Positions 16,365-24,720 of a stretch of DNA of 64,000 nucleotides are shown piece by piece (within the stretch, counting starts at the first letter, position 1; every line of letters starts with the position of its first letter). The DNA is taken from positions 1 through 64,000 of the forward strand of contig NZ_JHQR01000173.1 in the NCBI RefSeq assembly GCF_014843825.1. The letters are read 5' to 3'. The notes below the pieces were generated by a model. It made no database searches, was not told the DNA's origin, and saw only the letters and a program-made list of their open reading frames with translations. A program made the translations under genes and the position numbers. Origin of the DNA: Mesorhizobium silamurunense (lineage in GTDB: Bacteria > Pseudomonadota > Alphaproteobacteria > Rhizobiales > Rhizobiaceae).

Positions 16365-17951
16365 ATGCGTGATTTCCAATTTCCCGGCCGCTCTCCGGTC
16401 CGCGCCACCGAAGCCATGGCGGCGACCTCGCATCCGCTCGCCACGCTTGCCGCCATCGACATGCTGCGCTCCGGCGGCAACGCCATGGACGCCGCCGTCT
16501 GCGCGGCGGCGGTGCAGGCAGTGGTCGAACCGCAATCGACCGGCATCGGCGGCGACTGTTTTGTCCTCTATTGCCCCAAGGGCGACGGCAATGTGATCGC
16601 CTTCAACGGCTCGGGCCGCGCGCCCCAGGCCGCGACGGTCGACTGGTACCTGGAGAACGGTTTCAGCGAGCTTCCCAAGCAGGGCCCGCACGCGGTGACC
16701 GTTCCCGGCGCCGTCGACGCCTGGTGCCGGCTGCTGGAAGACCATGGCCGCAAGGGCATCGCCGACGCATTGGCGCCCGCCATCCGTTATGCCGAAGAAG
16801 GTTATGTCGTGCACGACCGCGTCGCCTTCGACTGGGAGGAGCCGGAAACCGATCTGTCGGCCGACGAAGTGGCGGCGCGCATCTTCCTGCCGGGCGGCAA
16901 GCCGCCCAAGGCCGGCGACGTGCATCGCCAGCCGGAACTGGCGGAGACGCTGCGCATCATCGCCAGGAAAGGTCGTGCCGGCTTCTATGAGGGCGCGGTA
17001 GCCGAGGATATTGTCGGACGGCTTCGTGAGCTCGGCGGGCTGCATACGCTGGACGACTTCGCCGCGACCAAGGGCGACTACAGGACCGCGATCAGCACCT
17101 CCTATCGCGGCTGCGACATCCACCAGATGCCGCCGAACAATCAGGGGCTGACCGCGCTCTTGATGCTCAACGTGCTGTCCGGCTTCGACCTTGCCGCGCT
17201 CGACCCGAACGGCGCCGAGCGCCTGCATCTGGAGGTCGAGGCGGGGCGGTTGGCCTATCAGGAACGGGATGCATTTTTCGCCGACCAGGACCATGTCGAT
17301 GTCCCGGTGAAAGCGCTGCTCTCCAGCGCTTATGCCGACCGGCTGCGCGCTACGATCGATCCCGAGCGCGCGATGACGCATCTGCCGCGCCTCGATCTGC
17401 CGGGCAGCGACACGGTCTACATCACCGTCGTCGATCGCGACTTGAATGCGGTGAGCTTCATCAACTCGACCTATTATTCCTTCGGCAGCGGCGTCGTCGG
17501 GCCGAAGACCGGCGTCGTGCTGCAGAACCGCGGCTCGAGCTTCCGCCTCGATGCGAAGCACCCGAACGCAATAGCGCCCGGCAAGCGGCCGATGCACACG
17601 ATCATGCCGGGCATGATGACCAGGAACGGCCGCGCCGTGATGCCGTTCGGCGTCATGGGCGGCGGCTACCAGCCCTTCGGCCATGTGCATCTTTTGACCA
17701 ACATGATCGACTTCGGCATGGATCCGCAGCAGGCGCTGGACGCCGCGCGCGTCTTCTATAACCACGATGTCGTGGAAGCCGAGCGAAGCGTGCGTCCAGA
17801 TGCCGTCGAGGGCCTGCGTCGCCGTGGCCACCGCGTTGTCGAGCCCGACCATCCGCTAGGCGGCGGACAGGCAGTGCTCATCGATTGGGAAAAAGGCACG
17901 CTGACCGGCGCCTCCGATCCGCGCAAGGACGGCCTGGCGCTCGGATATTGA
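16365..17951 (+). CDS. Gamma-glutamyltransferase family protein
   Basis: A 528-residue member of the N-terminal-nucleophile gamma-glutamyltransferase family, which cleave gamma-glutamyl bonds after self-processing. The large-subunit part starts ATEAMAATSHPLATLAAIDM and contains MLRSGGNAMDAAVCAA. The predicted nucleophile is Thr350 in GSDTVYITVVD, and the small subunit has FGSGVV and GVMGGGYQP. There is no signal peptide, so it is probably cytoplasmic, as in the branch used for small-molecule turnover. It lies in the same direction and 22 bp after the polyamine-type permease, suggesting a role in releasing or recycling an imported amine or gamma-glutamyl compound. Confidence 0.88.
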   Translation: MRDFQFPGRSPVRATEAMAATSHPLATLAAIDMLRSGGNAMDAAVCAAAVQAVVEPQSTGIGGDCFVLYCPKGDGNVIAFNGSGRAPQAATVDWYLENGFSELPKQGPHAVTVPGAVDAWCRLLEDHGRKGIADALAPAIRYAEEGYVVHDRVAFDWEEPETDLSADEVAARIFLPGGKPPKAGDVHRQPELAETLRIIARKGRAGFYEGAVAEDIVGRLRELGGLHTLDDFAATKGDYRTAISTSYRGCDIHQMPPNNQGLTALLMLNVLSGFDLAALDPNGAERLHLEVEAGRLAYQERDAFFADQDHVDVPVKALLSSAYADRLRATIDPERAMTHLPRLDLPGSDTVYITVVDRDLNAVSFINSTYYSFGSGVVGPKTGVVLQNRGSSFRLDAKHPNAIAPGKRPMHTIMPGMMTRNGRAVMPFGVMGGGYQPFGHVHLLTNMIDFGMDPQQALDAARVFYNHDVVEAERSVRPDAVEGLRRRGHRVVEPDHPLGGGQAVLIDWEKGTLTGASDPRKDGLALGY

Positions 17952-18001
17952 GCAGCCCTTTGCTGGACATCGGCCGACCGTTCGAAACATAGTCTGGAAC
18001 C

Positions 18002-19531
18002 GTGACAAGAAGCGAAAACTCCATCGACCTTGCCCATCGTCTTGCGCCCGGTGCCGAAGATGCGCCGGCCATTGCTGCGCCCGACCGGACCGCTCTCTCG
18101 CATGGCGGGCTGCGCCGGCTGATCCACGAGACAACGGCCCGGCTCAACGCGCTCGGCATCGGCCGCGGCGACCGCGTCGCCATTGTGCTGCCCAACGGCC
18201 CGGAGATGGCGACGGCTTTCATCGCGGTCGCCGCTGCCGCCTCCACGGCGCCGCTCAATCCGGCCTATCGCGCCGACGAGCTCGATTTTTATCTGACCGA
18301 CATCGGCGTCAAGGCGATCCTCGTCGGCAAGCACGAGGCAGGTCCCTCGGTCGAGGTTGCCGAACGCCTTGGCATCCCAGTACTGCGCTTGGTCGTGCCG
18401 CAGGACGCGCCTGCCGGCGTCTTCACGATCGAGGGCGACCCGGTCGGTCCGCCGGTCGCGTCCGGATTGTCCGAGGATGGCGATACCGCGCTGCTGCTGC
18501 ATACCTCCGGCACCACCTCACGTCCCAAGCTGGTGCCGCTCAGCCATGCCAACCTTGCCGCTTCGGCGGCGCATATCGGCGCCACGCTCGGCCTGACCTC
18601 GACGGACCGCTGCCTCAACATCATGCCGCTGTTCCACATCCACGGGTTGATCGCGGCGGTGCTGTCCTCGCTTGCCGCCGGCGGCAGCGTCTTTTGCACG
18701 CCGGGCTTCAACGCGCTGCGCTTCTTCCAGTGGCTCTCCGAGGCGCGGCCGAGCTGGTACACGGCGGTGCCGACCATGCATCAGGCGATCCTGCCGCGCG
18801 CCGCGCGCAATCCCGAGCAGCTCGCCGAAGCAAACTTGCGCTTCATCCGCTCGTCTTCGGCCTCCTTGCCGGCGCAGGTCATGGCGGAGCTCGAAGCGAC
18901 ATTCGGCTGCCCGGTGATCGAGTCCTACGGCATGACCGAAGCCGCGCACCAGATGGCGTCCAACCGGCTGCCGCCGGGCCAGCGCAAGCCGGGCAGCGTC
19001 GGCGCGGCGGCGGGACCGGAAGTGGCCGTCATGGCGCCCGATGGACGGCTGCTCCAGGCAGGCGAGATCGGTGAGATCGTCATTCGCGGGCCGAACGTCA
19101 CCGCCGGCTACGAGAAGAATCCGGACGCCAATGCCAGCGCCTTCGCTCATGGCTGGTTCCACACCGGCGACCAGGGCGTGCTCGACGAGGATAACTACCT
19201 GCGCGTTACCGGCCGGCTGAAGGAGATCATCAACCGCGGCGGCGAAAAGATTTCGCCGCTCGAGGTGGACGGCGTGCTGATGGACCATCCGGCGGTGGCG
19301 CAGGTCGTCACCTTCGCCATGCCGCATGACAAGCTCGGCGAGGAGGTCGCGGCCGCGGTCGTGCTGCGCGAAGGTCAGAGCGCCAGCGAGACCGACATTC
19401 GCGGCTTCGCCGCGGCACGGCTCGCCGATTTCAAGGTGCCGCGCAAGGTAGTGATCCTGGACGAGATACCCAAAGGCGCGACCGGCAAATTGCAGCGCAT
19501 CGGCCTTGCGGCAAAGCTCGGTCTCGGCTGA
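18002..19531 (+). CDS. Acyl-CoA synthetase, oxalate-CoA-ligase-like (AAE3/Pcs60 type)
   Basis: A 509-residue adenylate-forming enzyme that would activate an organic acid to its CoA thioester. The ATP loop reads LLHTSGTTSRPKLVPLSHAN, followed by MPLFHIHGLIAAVLSSLAAG, YGMTEAAHQMASN, WFHTGDQG and the C-terminal GRLKEIINRGGEKISP and GKLQR lysine motif. The HIHGLIA and RSSSASLP stretches resemble plant AAE3 and yeast Pcs60, which act on oxalate; substrate choice here is inference. The GTG start at 18002 was taken because no better start precedes it. Its stop overlaps the next ATG by one base. Confidence 0.87.
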   Translation: MTRSENSIDLAHRLAPGAEDAPAIAAPDRTALSHGGLRRLIHETTARLNALGIGRGDRVAIVLPNGPEMATAFIAVAAAASTAPLNPAYRADELDFYLTDIGVKAILVGKHEAGPSVEVAERLGIPVLRLVVPQDAPAGVFTIEGDPVGPPVASGLSEDGDTALLLHTSGTTSRPKLVPLSHANLAASAAHIGATLGLTSTDRCLNIMPLFHIHGLIAAVLSSLAAGGSVFCTPGFNALRFFQWLSEARPSWYTAVPTMHQAILPRAARNPEQLAEANLRFIRSSSASLPAQVMAELEATFGCPVIESYGMTEAAHQMASNRLPPGQRKPGSVGAAAGPEVAVMAPDGRLLQAGEIGEIVIRGPNVTAGYEKNPDANASAFAHGWFHTGDQGVLDEDNYLRVTGRLKEIINRGGEKISPLEVDGVLMDHPAVAQVVTFAMPHDKLGEEVAAAVVLREGQSASETDIRGFAAARLADFKVPRKVVILDEIPKGATGKLQRIGLAAKLGLG

Positions 19532-20508
19532 TGCGCATCACTGTCTTTGGCGCCGGCGCCATCGGCGGCTACCTCGCCGCCAAGCTGGCGATCGCCGGCC
19601 GGGTCGATCTTTCGATCGTGGCGCGCGGCGCGCATCTCGAAGCGATCAACGCCAACGGTCTTCGCCTGATCGAGGATGGCAAGGAAACAGCGACACGGGT
19701 GAGGGCCGCGGCGCGGGCCGATGAGCTCGGCGCGCAGGACTATGTCGTGCTGGCGCTGAAGGCGCATTCGCTGGCGCCGGCGCTCGGCGAGATCGCGCCG
19801 CTGCTGGGCGAGGGGACCGCCGTCGTCACCATGCAGAACGGCGTGCCCTGGTGGTATTTCTACAAGGCCGGCGGCGCGCTTGAAGGCACGCGGCTCAACA
19901 CGGTCGATCCCGACGGCACGATCTGGCAGCGCATCGGCCCTGAGCGCGTCATCGGCTCCGTCGTCTATCCCGCCGTCGAGGTCGATGCGCCCGGCCTGAT
20001 CCGCCATGTCGAGGGCACGCGGTTTTCACTTGGCGAGCCTTCCGGCGAAAAGAGCGAGCGTGTCACTGCGTTGGCGCGGGAACTGGTCAAGGCCGGGCTG
20101 CAGGCGCCGGTGCGCGAGGACATACGCTCGGAAATCTGGGTGAAGCTTTGGGGCAATCTTTCCTTCAACCCGATCTCGGCGCTGACCTGCAGCACGCTTG
20201 CGGCGATCGTTGCCGACGAAGGCACGCGCGCAGTCGCTCGTGCTATGATGCTGGAGGCGCAAGCGATCGGCGAGAGCCTCGGCGTGCGCTTCCTCATCCC
20301 CGTCGACCGGCGCATCAAGGGCGCCGGCGATGTCGGCGAGCACAAGACCTCGATGCTGCAGGATCTCGAACGCCGCCGTCCGATGGAAATTGATGCCCTG
20401 GTGGGCGCAGTGCAGGAACTCGGCCGCCTGACCGGCCAGCCGACGCCGACCATCGACAGCGTGCTGGCGTTGGTGCGGCGGCTGGCGATCCAACGCGGGT
20501 GTTACTGA
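19531..20508 (+). CDS. Ketopantoate-reductase (PanE/ApbA) family protein
   Basis: A 325-residue NADPH-dependent reductase of the PanE/ApbA family. The N-terminal Rossmann motif GAGAIGGYLAAKL is intact, followed by VVLALKAHSL and MQNGVPWWYF. The C-terminal helical domain includes EIWVKLWGNLSFNPISALT, with the lysine and asparagine used in catalysis. It is coupled (TGATG) to the acyl-CoA ligase gene, so it may reduce a 2-keto acid in that pathway rather than make pantoate. Housekeeping PanE remains possible. Confidence 0.85.
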   Translation: MRITVFGAGAIGGYLAAKLAIAGRVDLSIVARGAHLEAINANGLRLIEDGKETATRVRAAARADELGAQDYVVLALKAHSLAPALGEIAPLLGEGTAVVTMQNGVPWWYFYKAGGALEGTRLNTVDPDGTIWQRIGPERVIGSVVYPAVEVDAPGLIRHVEGTRFSLGEPSGEKSERVTALARELVKAGLQAPVREDIRSEIWVKLWGNLSFNPISALTCSTLAAIVADEGTRAVARAMMLEAQAIGESLGVRFLIPVDRRIKGAGDVGEHKTSMLQDLERRRPMEIDALVGAVQELGRLTGQPTPTIDSVLALVRRLAIQRGCY

Positions 20509-20628
20509 TTGGGCGACGCTCGATGCCGTTTTCAGTCCTGACATGACTTGTCAGGTACCGGCCGTTTGGCGGTGGCAAGCTGATGGCAAGCTCCCTATTT
20601 GGACTCTGTCCAAACCCGGGAGGATCCC

Positions 20629-20982
20629 ATGACCACTGCCGAAATTGCCAAGGATTTCACCGAACTCCTCAAGCAGGGCGACAGCCACAGCGCTGCCGCG
20701 AAGTACAATGCCGACGACATCGTCAGCTACGAAGCGATGGAAGGGCCGATGGCCGTCTGCAACGGCAAAGAAGCCGTCAAGCAGAAGGGTGAATGGTGGG
20801 AAGCGAACCATGAGGTTCACGGCGGCTCGATCGATGGCCCCTATGTCAATGGCGACCAGTTCGCATTGCGCTTCACCTTCGACATAACGCCCAAATCTAC
20901 CGGCGAACGCGTCACCATGGACGAGGTTGGCCTCTACACGGTCAAGAACGGCAAGATCAGCGAAGAGCGCTTCTATTATTGA
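20629..20982 (+). CDS. SnoaL-like (NTF2-fold) domain protein
   Basis: A 117-residue single-domain protein of the SnoaL/NTF2-like fold: helices at the N-terminus (TAEIAKDFTELLKQGDSHSA), then strands ending VGLYTVKNGKISEERFYY, the typical final strand. These proteins are small cytoplasmic enzymes or ligand binders; no specific activity can be inferred. The ATG at 20629 has an excellent RBS (GGGAGG); a further ten upstream codons lack one. It stands alone between the PanE-like gene and a repeat. Confidence 0.8.
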   Translation: MTTAEIAKDFTELLKQGDSHSAAAKYNADDIVSYEAMEGPMAVCNGKEAVKQKGEWWEANHEVHGGSIDGPYVNGDQFALRFTFDITPKSTGERVTMDEVGLYTVKNGKISEERFYY

Positions 20983-21138
20983 GGCCGATCGGCCTGCGGC
21001 ATCCTACGTCTTTTCGCTGCAGGATTTGAAAATCAGACATGGCGGCCAGGATGATATGCCGGCCGCCATGGAGAGCGTCAAATCGTCTTCACATAGTCCC
21101 ACTGGCAAAGCGAGCAGGGCAGGCTCTAAATCAAAAAG

Positions 21139-21189
21139 AGAGCATGATGTCGCCCGAAAACCGCTTCGCACTTTTCGGCATCATGCTCT
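21139..21189. repeat. 51-bp palindromic intergenic repeat (AGAGCATGATG...CATCATGCTCT)
   Basis: Perfect 11-bp outer arms AGAGCATGATG (21139-21149) and CATCATGCTCT (21179-21189) enclose inner complementary segments (CCCGAAAACCGC and GCACTTTTCGG, imperfect). This sequence type is a common mobile-like rhizobial intergenic palindrome. It lies between two plus-strand genes. I see one copy in this window. Confidence 0.75.
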
Positions 21190-21232
21190 AGGGTTCGGCC
21201 GGATTCGCAATCCCATCTGCCCGAGGTCTGAG

Positions 21233-21580
21233 TTGACGATCACCATGTACGGCATCACCACCTGCGACACGATCAAGAAGGCGCGCGTCTGGCTTGAGAG
21301 CCACGACGTGCCGTATCGTTTTCATGACTACCGGGCCGAGGGCATCGAGGTCGACAAATTGAACGGCTGGGTCGGCAAAGTCGGCTGGGAAAAGCTGCTC
21401 AACAAGGGCAGCACGACTTTTCGGGAGCTGCCGGACAAGGACAAGGAAGCGCTCGACGAGAAGAAGGCGAAGAAGCTGATGCTTGCCAAGCCGACGATGA
21501 TCAAGCGCCCGGTGCTCGAGGTCGGCGACCGCATCCTGGTTGGGTTCAAGCCGGAGGTTTATGAGGAGGCGGTGGGGTAG
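21233..21580 (+). CDS. ArsC/Spx-family thioredoxin-fold protein (YffB-like)
   Basis: A 115-residue protein starting MTITMYGITTCDTIKKAR, the ArsC/YffB pattern with a single Cys in the N-terminal loop, and ending with the KPTMIKRPVLEVGDRILVGF signature. Members are glutathione-dependent reductases or redox proteins; the YffB branch is not proven to reduce arsenate. The TTG at 21233 is chosen because GAGG is well placed before it and because this family usually starts MTxT; the ATG at 21245 is the alternative. Upstream reading to 20927 crosses the palindromic repeat and is not coding. Confidence 0.82.
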   Translation: MTITMYGITTCDTIKKARVWLESHDVPYRFHDYRAEGIEVDKLNGWVGKVGWEKLLNKGSTTFRELPDKDKEALDEKKAKKLMLAKPTMIKRPVLEVGDRILVGFKPEVYEEAVG

Positions 21581-21604
21581 GGTAGCGGGACAGCGAAGCT
21601 GCCA

Positions 21605-21626
21605 ATCTCCCCCCGCAAGGGGAGAT
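21605..21626. repeat. Short hairpin repeat ATCTCCCC...GGGGAGAT
   Basis: Perfect 8-bp arms (21605-21612 and 21619-21626) around a 6-nt loop, 24 bp after the ArsC-family stop. It belongs to a widespread rhizobial element of the type CTGCCAATCTCCCCC...GGGGAGAT. A weaker cousin lies near 37297-37317. It could also serve as a terminator for the convergent genes on either side, but has no T-run. Confidence 0.6.
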
Positions 21627-21673
21627 CGGACGTCACCTCGGCTTTCGCAAATCGCGAGCGTTGCGCGAGTCCT

Positions 21674-22027
21674 TCACGCCCCCCGCAAATACCCCGCCAG
21701 CGCCACTGCGTTGTTATGCGCCTCATCCTGCGCGCCGTAGAGCAGCGTCACCTTTCCCTCGCGAAGCACATCGCGCAGTTGCGCCACCGCCTCCTCGTTC
21801 CGGTCGAGTTCGGCGCGGTATCGCTTCTGGGAATCCGCCCAGCGCTCAGGCTCATGTCCGAACCATTTGCGCAGCTCGTCGCTCGGCGCGATGTCCTTCA
21901 GCCAAAGGGTGAGAGCGGCATCCTTCTTGGCGACGCCGCGCGGCCAGATGCGGTCGACTAGCACCCGCTGGCCGTCGGTCTTCTCCGGCGCCTCATAGAT
22001 GCGCTTCACCGCTATGTCGAAGGCCAT
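21674..22027 (-). CDS. DUF488 family protein
   Basis: A 117-residue DUF488 protein. Typical stretches are VKRIYEAPEKTDGQRVLVDR, IWPRGVAKKDAALTLWLKDI, APSDELRKWFGHEPERW and VTLLYGAQDEAHNNAVALAG. The family is small, cytoplasmic and of unproven function. The ATG at 22027 has GGGAGG 4 nt upstream. The 45 codons upstream in frame run through a dispersed palindromic repeat and are not considered coding. Confidence 0.88.
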   Translation of the reverse strand: MAFDIAVKRIYEAPEKTDGQRVLVDRIWPRGVAKKDAALTLWLKDIAPSDELRKWFGHEPERWADSQKRYRAELDRNEEAVAQLRDVLREGKVTLLYGAQDEAHNNAVALAGYLRGA

Positions 22028-22042
22028 TGAGCCTCCCTTGAC

Positions 22043-22097
22043 AAGCAATCCCGGGAAAACTGTGCAGCGGTTTTCCGTCCGGAATTGCGCAAAAAAA
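22043..22097. repeat. Dispersed palindromic repeat, copy A
   Basis: One of four copies in the window of a roughly 53-bp palindromic element, reading AAGCAATCCCGGGAAAAC through CAGCGGTTTTCCGTCCGG to AATTGCGCAAAAAAA. Arms GCAATCCC and GGAATTGC pair imperfectly. It lies between the M29 peptidase and DUF488 genes. Confidence 0.85.
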
Positions 22098-22103
22098 GTC
22101 CTC

Positions 22104-23360
22104 TCAGGCCCACTCGCCCTTGCGCATGACCGGCACGCGGCCGCCGTCCTTGGCCACGCCATCGATGTCGATCTTGTCCGAGCCGATCATCCAGTCGATG
22201 TGGATAAAACTCTTGTTGCCGCCACGCTGCGCGATCTCGTCTTGGCTGAGCGAAGCGCCGTTGACGAAGCACTTCGAGTAGCACTGCCCGAGCGCGATAT
22301 GGCAGGCGGCGTTCTCGTCGAACAGCGTGTTGAAGAACAACAGTCCGCTCTTCGAGATCGGCGAGGAATGCGGCACCAGCGCCACCTCGCCGAGGCGGCG
22401 CGCGCCCTCGTCGGTGTCGAGCACCTTCTTCAAGACGTCCTCGCCCTTCGCGGCCTTGGCCTCGACGATCCGCCCGCCCTCGAAGCGCACCGAGATCTCG
22501 TCGATCAGCGTGCCCTGATAGGAGAGCGGCTTGGTCGATGACACGTGCCCTTCGACCCGCCATGCATGCGGCGTCGTGAAGACTTCCTCGGTCGGGATGT
22601 TCGGATTGCAGGTGATGCCGTTCTTGGCCGTCGAGGCACCGCCCATCCACTCATGGCCTTCCGCCAGTCCGACGGTCAGGTCGGTGCCCGGCCCGGTGAA
22701 ATGCAGCGCGTGAAAATTGTGGCCGTTCAGCCATTTGGTGCGCTCGGCCAAGGCGGCGTTATGCGCCTTCCAGTTGCCGATCGGATCCTCGACGTCGACG
22801 CGTGAGGCCGAGAAGATGGCGTCGGCGAGCTTCACCACCGCGACGTCGTCGGGCTCGCCCGGAAACACCTGCTTGGCCCAGGCAAGGTCGGGATAGGCGA
22901 CGATGTTCCAGTTGATGTCGAAGCCGGTGATCTTCTCCAGCGCCGGCTGGTAAGCCATCGAGTTCGCCTTGTTGGCGCGTGCCACCTTGGCCGGGTCCTG
23001 CGCCGACAGCAGCGACGGGTCCTCGCCGCGCACGGCGAGCCGCGCGGCATTGTTGGAGAAGGCTTTCGCCATACCCTCATAGAGCCAGCCGGCGGCGCGG
23101 TCGAAGCCGGCGTCGGCGCCGTAGCGGAAGCGCGCCAGCGTGATCTCGTCGTCGTTGAAGATCGGCGTCACCAGCCCGGCGCCGGCCTTGTAGGCATGCT
23201 CGACGATCCGCCTGGTCAGCGGCAGCGCCGCGATCGAAGAGGTCAGCACCAGATCCTGTCCGGGCTGCAACTGCAGCCCGACCTTGATCGCGACTTCCGC
23301 CAGCCTGTCGAGCTTCACCGGGTCGATTGTTGCCGAGACGCCGCGCGAATGTGTGGTCAT
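22104..23360 (-). CDS. M29-family metallopeptidase (aminopeptidase T-like)
   Basis: A 418-residue cytoplasmic aminopeptidase of family M29 (AmpS/AmpT/aminopeptidase II). The metal-binding motifs are all present: glutamates in NIPTEEVFTTPH, a histidine in ACHIALGQCY, and HID in SFIHIDWMIGSD near the C-terminus. The length fits the family (about 410). It starts with MTTHSRGVSATIDPVKLDRL at 23360. It stands between a LysR gene and the DUF488 gene, all on the minus strand, but with gaps that contain a repeat. Confidence 0.92.
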   Translation of the reverse strand: MTTHSRGVSATIDPVKLDRLAEVAIKVGLQLQPGQDLVLTSSIAALPLTRRIVEHAYKAGAGLVTPIFNDDEITLARFRYGADAGFDRAAGWLYEGMAKAFSNNAARLAVRGEDPSLLSAQDPAKVARANKANSMAYQPALEKITGFDINWNIVAYPDLAWAKQVFPGEPDDVAVVKLADAIFSASRVDVEDPIGNWKAHNAALAERTKWLNGHNFHALHFTGPGTDLTVGLAEGHEWMGGASTAKNGITCNPNIPTEEVFTTPHAWRVEGHVSSTKPLSYQGTLIDEISVRFEGGRIVEAKAAKGEDVLKKVLDTDEGARRLGEVALVPHSSPISKSGLLFFNTLFDENAACHIALGQCYSKCFVNGASLSQDEIAQRGGNKSFIHIDWMIGSDKIDIDGVAKDGGRVPVMRKGEWA

Positions 23361-23438
23361 GATCCTGCCTGCCGTTATGTTGGGGTCTGGTCCTTACATA
23401 GACCGGCGCGGTTGGCCTTTCCACCGTGATCGACTGGT

Positions 23439-24353
23439 TCAGGCGGCGCTGTCCAACGCTCGGAACTGCGCCATGGTCGCTTCGATCTCCTCGCGGATCC
23501 AGGCCTTGAAGTCCCGCACCTTGCGGCTTTCGCTTTTTGTCTCCGATGTCACCAGCCAATAGCCAAGTCCGCTTTGCGCACGCACGCCGAAGGGCGCGAC
23601 AAGCCTGCCGTCGGCGAGCGCGTCGGCGGTGAGCAACTGCCAGGCAAGCATCACACCGTGGCCGGCGATCGCCGATTCCAGGCAAAGCATCGGATCAGTG
23701 AAGCGCGCTCCCTTGAGAAAGGTGACGGGCTCGACGCCGGCCGCCTCGAACCAGCTGTCCCAATTGATCATCGCCCGCTCGTCGGTGATGGCGCAGGTCT
23801 GCGCCAGGTCCTCGATCGACTTCAGCCTGGCCGCGATCGACGGCGCGCAGACGGGAAACACCTCTTGCGCCAGCAGCAGCTCCGCCCGGCCGCCCGGCCA
23901 TTTGCCGTCGCCCAGCCGGATGGCGATGTCGATGTCGGACCGGTCGAGGTCGGCGATCCGGGCGGAAGCGTCGATCCGCAGCAAAACGTTCGGGTGCCGG
24001 GCGAAATGCCGCGACAGCCTGGGCAGCAGCCATTTCGAGGCGAAGGCCGGCGCCACCGACACCACCAGCGTGCATTCGCTCGCCTCGTCAGCCAGCGCCA
24101 TCGCTTGCGCGAGTTCGCGGAAGCCGGCGCTGAGTCGGGCCGTGAAGACGGTGCCGAATTCCGTCGGCACAAGCCCTGCAGGCGTCCGCTCGAACAGTGC
24201 CTGGGCAAGCTGCTTTTCCGTGCGCTTGACCTGCTGGCTGACGGCGCTGACCGAGACGTTGAGCTCGGCGGCCGCGGCCGCAAGCGAGCCCAGCCGGGCG
24301 ACGGTTTCGACGGCGCGCAGGCCGTTGAGATGGACGCGGTTCAGCATAGCCAT
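23439..24353 (-). CDS. LysR-family transcriptional regulator (GcvA-like)
   Basis: A 304-residue LysR regulator with helix-turn-helix at the N-terminus (HLNGLRAVETVARLGSLAAA, AAELNVSVSAVSQQVKRTEK) and a PBP2-fold effector domain that resembles GcvA (SVAPAFASKWLLPRLSRHFA, RHPNVLLRIDA). The start is ATG at 24353, with another at 24347. It is divergent from the small gene at 24451, its most likely target, with 97 bp between them. Confidence 0.9.
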   Translation of the reverse strand: MAMLNRVHLNGLRAVETVARLGSLAAAAAELNVSVSAVSQQVKRTEKQLAQALFERTPAGLVPTEFGTVFTARLSAGFRELAQAMALADEASECTLVVSVAPAFASKWLLPRLSRHFARHPNVLLRIDASARIADLDRSDIDIAIRLGDGKWPGGRAELLLAQEVFPVCAPSIAARLKSIEDLAQTCAITDERAMINWDSWFEAAGVEPVTFLKGARFTDPMLCLESAIAGHGVMLAWQLLTADALADGRLVAPFGVRAQSGLGYWLVTSETKSESRKVRDFKAWIREEIEATMAQFRALDSAA

Positions 24354-24450
24354 TCAGTTTTTCTAAACTCTCTGGGCCGAAATCTCAATTGAAACCTGGC
24401 GCGGAAAGGCGGATTTTAGCGAGGCGAGCCAGACCGTGGAGGCAATCCGG

Positions 24451-24648
24451 ATGAAGATTTTATCTTTGCTGAAGGGGCTTTCCGGCGCCGAGCCAAGTCA
24501 GGTTCGGCCGGATGACAGCGAGGTCGCCCGCTGGGTCGTCGATCCGCTGTCGCATCCGGTGCTCGACACGATGTCGGAGCGCGAGCTCGGCGACATGCCG
24601 TTCCGGCTGACGGCGCATCGCACGGCTTACGAGACGACCTGCCACTGA
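24451..24648 (+). CDS. Small protein of unknown function divergent from a LysR gene
   Basis: A 65-residue protein starting MKILSLLKGLSGAEPSQ. The ATG at 24451 has GGAGG at a 9-nt distance; the GTG at 24436 would place the RBS inside the gene. It is charged and has no membrane segment or signal. The sequence ends HRTAYETTCH. I do not recognise a family. Its position opposite a LysR regulator suggests co-regulation with it. It ends 72 bp before the MFS gene and may be cotranscribed with it. Confidence 0.6.
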   Translation: MKILSLLKGLSGAEPSQVRPDDSEVARWVVDPLSHPVLDTMSERELGDMPFRLTAHRTAYETTCH

Positions 24649-24720
24649 AAGGCAGCCTAACCGAACTGGCCCAACAGAAGCGCATTGTTTCGCCTGCGCA
24701 CACACTTATGTTGCGCTGCA

